DNA of 63,675 bases from Microvirga sp. 3-52. Its GTDB lineage: Bacteria; Pseudomonadota; Alphaproteobacteria; Rhizobiales; Beijerinckiaceae. The notes beneath the pieces were generated by a model. That model did no database searches, was not told where the DNA came from, and worked only from the letters and a program-made list of their open reading frames with translations. Below, one piece after another: positions 62,800-63,675 of the stretch. The translations under genes and the position numbers were made by a program. Where the stretch lies: assembly GCF_018383585.1 (NCBI RefSeq), contig NZ_JAHAMK010000021.1:920-64594 (forward strand). The letters are read 5' to 3'. Position 1 is the stretch's first letter. Each line of letters starts with the position of its first letter.

Positions 62800-63588
62800 T
62801 CAAGCTTTCGCGGCGGACCGGACTTTCACGGTCTTGGAAGCAGGCTTGGCGGCAGCCTGCAGAATCCGCGCCGAGTAGCGGTTGCGGCTGTTGGCCAGAT
62901 GGGCGCGCATCATGGCGGCGGCCAGGTTCGAGTCGCCCATGGCGATTGCATCCCGGATCGCCCGGTGCTCACGCTCGATGACGCCGAGATAGTCGCGCTG
63001 ACGCTGATCCTCTCCCACCGGGTTCGACGCGCCGGGGCGGCGGGGCACGGCGAACTCCCCGAGGAAGTCCAGGAAGCGTGCGAAATAAGGGTTCTTGGTC
63101 GCGCCAGCCAGGATACGGTGGAATTCGAGATCCGCCGCGATGCCGTAATCCTCGCCCTTGGTGATATTCTCCAGGGCCCGGTCGAGCGCAGCCATCTCTT
63201 CCTCGGTCCGGCGCACGGCTGCAAGCGAAGCGGCCTCCACCTCCACGGCCAAGCGCAACTCCAGCATGGCCAGGATATCGTCGACCTCGCCGTTGCTGAG
63301 CGAGGCGAAGAAATCCGATTTGGGCGGGGGCGGCAGCACGAAGGCGCCGGCGCCCTGGCGGGTCTGGACTAGCTTGGCGGCCTTGAGCGCCGCCACGGCC
63401 TCGCGCACCACGGTCCGGCTGACGCCCGCTGCCGCGGCCAGTTCCGCCTCGGTGGGCAGACGATCTCCCGCCTGCAACCGACCTTCGGCGATCTCGCGCG
63501 AGATCGCTTCCGCCAGATCGCTCACGAGATTGCGCTTGCGGGCGACGGTGTTGAGAGACAGGCCGGAGAGGAAGGAGCGTTCGTTCAT
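62800..63588 (-). CDS. FadR-subfamily GntR transcriptional regulator
   Basis: A 262-residue regulator with an N-terminal winged helix (about 17-80: LVSDLAEAISREIAEGRL, LPTEAELAAAAGVSRTVVRE) and an all-helical FCD ligand domain with the metal residues in LEFHRILAGATKN and in the EREHRAIRDAI and MMRAHLANS segments. FadR-type proteins of this sort usually repress sugar-acid genes (UxuR, ExuR, GguR). It probably controls the dehydratase and epimerase genes downstream. The tail is lysine- and alanine-rich and not conserved. The remaining 87 bases to the window end hold nothing I can name. Confidence 0.87.
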   Translation of the reverse strand: MNERSFLSGLSLNTVARKRNLVSDLAEAISREIAEGRLQAGDRLPTEAELAAAAGVSRTVVREAVAALKAAKLVQTRQGAGAFVLPPPPKSDFFASLSNGEVDDILAMLELRLAVEVEAASLAAVRRTEEEMAALDRALENITKGEDYGIAADLEFHRILAGATKNPYFARFLDFLGEFAVPRRPGASNPVGEDQRQRDYLGVIEREHRAIRDAIAMGDSNLAAAMMRAHLANSRNRYSARILQAAAKPASKTVKVRSAAKA

Positions 63589-63675
63589 GGAGCCGTTGAG
63601 TGCCTCTTGCGAGGTGCTGAAAACTGAAGATGTCGGATGCCGCCGCCAATCGTTCGGAAGCGATCCGCCAAGCCT

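Overview
The window reads as a chromosomal segment of an alphaproteobacterium of the order Hyphomicrobiales (Rhizobiales), most like the Methylobacteriaceae (Microvirga or Methylobacterium relatives). The genus is an inference. The order-level call rests on GC-rich coding sequence, a chvI-chvG-hprK-EIIA-HPr block, a DivL-type kinase with tyrosine at the phosphoacceptor site, an AccD without the usual zinc ribbon, addA/addB-type recombination genes, a pckA of alphaproteobacterial length, and many dispersed palindromic intergenic repeats of the type common in these genomes. I found no tRNA, rRNA, CRISPR array, insertion sequence or prophage.

Left part (1-16 kb): the end of a glutathione-dependent formaldehyde oxidation pair (frmA end, fghA); a NUDIX hydrolase divergent from a SIR2-like NADase-type protein; an AmpG muropeptide permease; a D-xylose uptake and oxidation operon on the minus strand (binding protein, permease, single-domain ATPase, xylose dehydrogenase) with a divergent ROK repressor; a TetR/isochorismatase-like divergent pair sharing a palindromic operator; DNA polymerase I; and a small monooxygenase-fold protein followed by about 1 kb of repeat debris.

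Middle part (16-37.6 kb): a multi-PAS HWE-type histidine kinase, a secreted orphan protein, a histidine phosphatase, an exported amidohydrolase, argG, an HCCA-isomerase-like protein, a KgtP-like transporter and a Tat-exported lactonase-like protein. Then comes a housekeeping run rpsA-sppA-ihfB-lapA-like-ocd-trpF-trpB-trpA-accD-folC, with one ATPase gene inserted in the opposite orientation between trpB and trpA. rpsA has a structured leader and tandem terminators.

Right part (37.7-63.7 kb): minus-strand trxA, addA/addB, murU, a tsaE-amgK fusion and divL, the last with a perfect CtrA box upstream. Next are ahcY with a palindromic operator, then HPr, EIIA, hprK, chvG and chvI (a regulatory PTS tied to an envelope-stress two-component system), and divergent pckA. 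The right edge is a sugar-acid catabolic block (DMT transporter, SDR, aldose epimerase, IlvD/Edd-type sugar-acid dehydratase, FadR-type regulator).

Two themes connect separate loci. AmpG, AmgK and MurU together suggest peptidoglycan recycling straight to UDP-MurNAc. The xylose genes at 4-10 kb, the lactonase at 25 kb and the dehydratase at 61 kb could supply the early steps of oxidative pentose catabolism; the later enzymes are not in the window.
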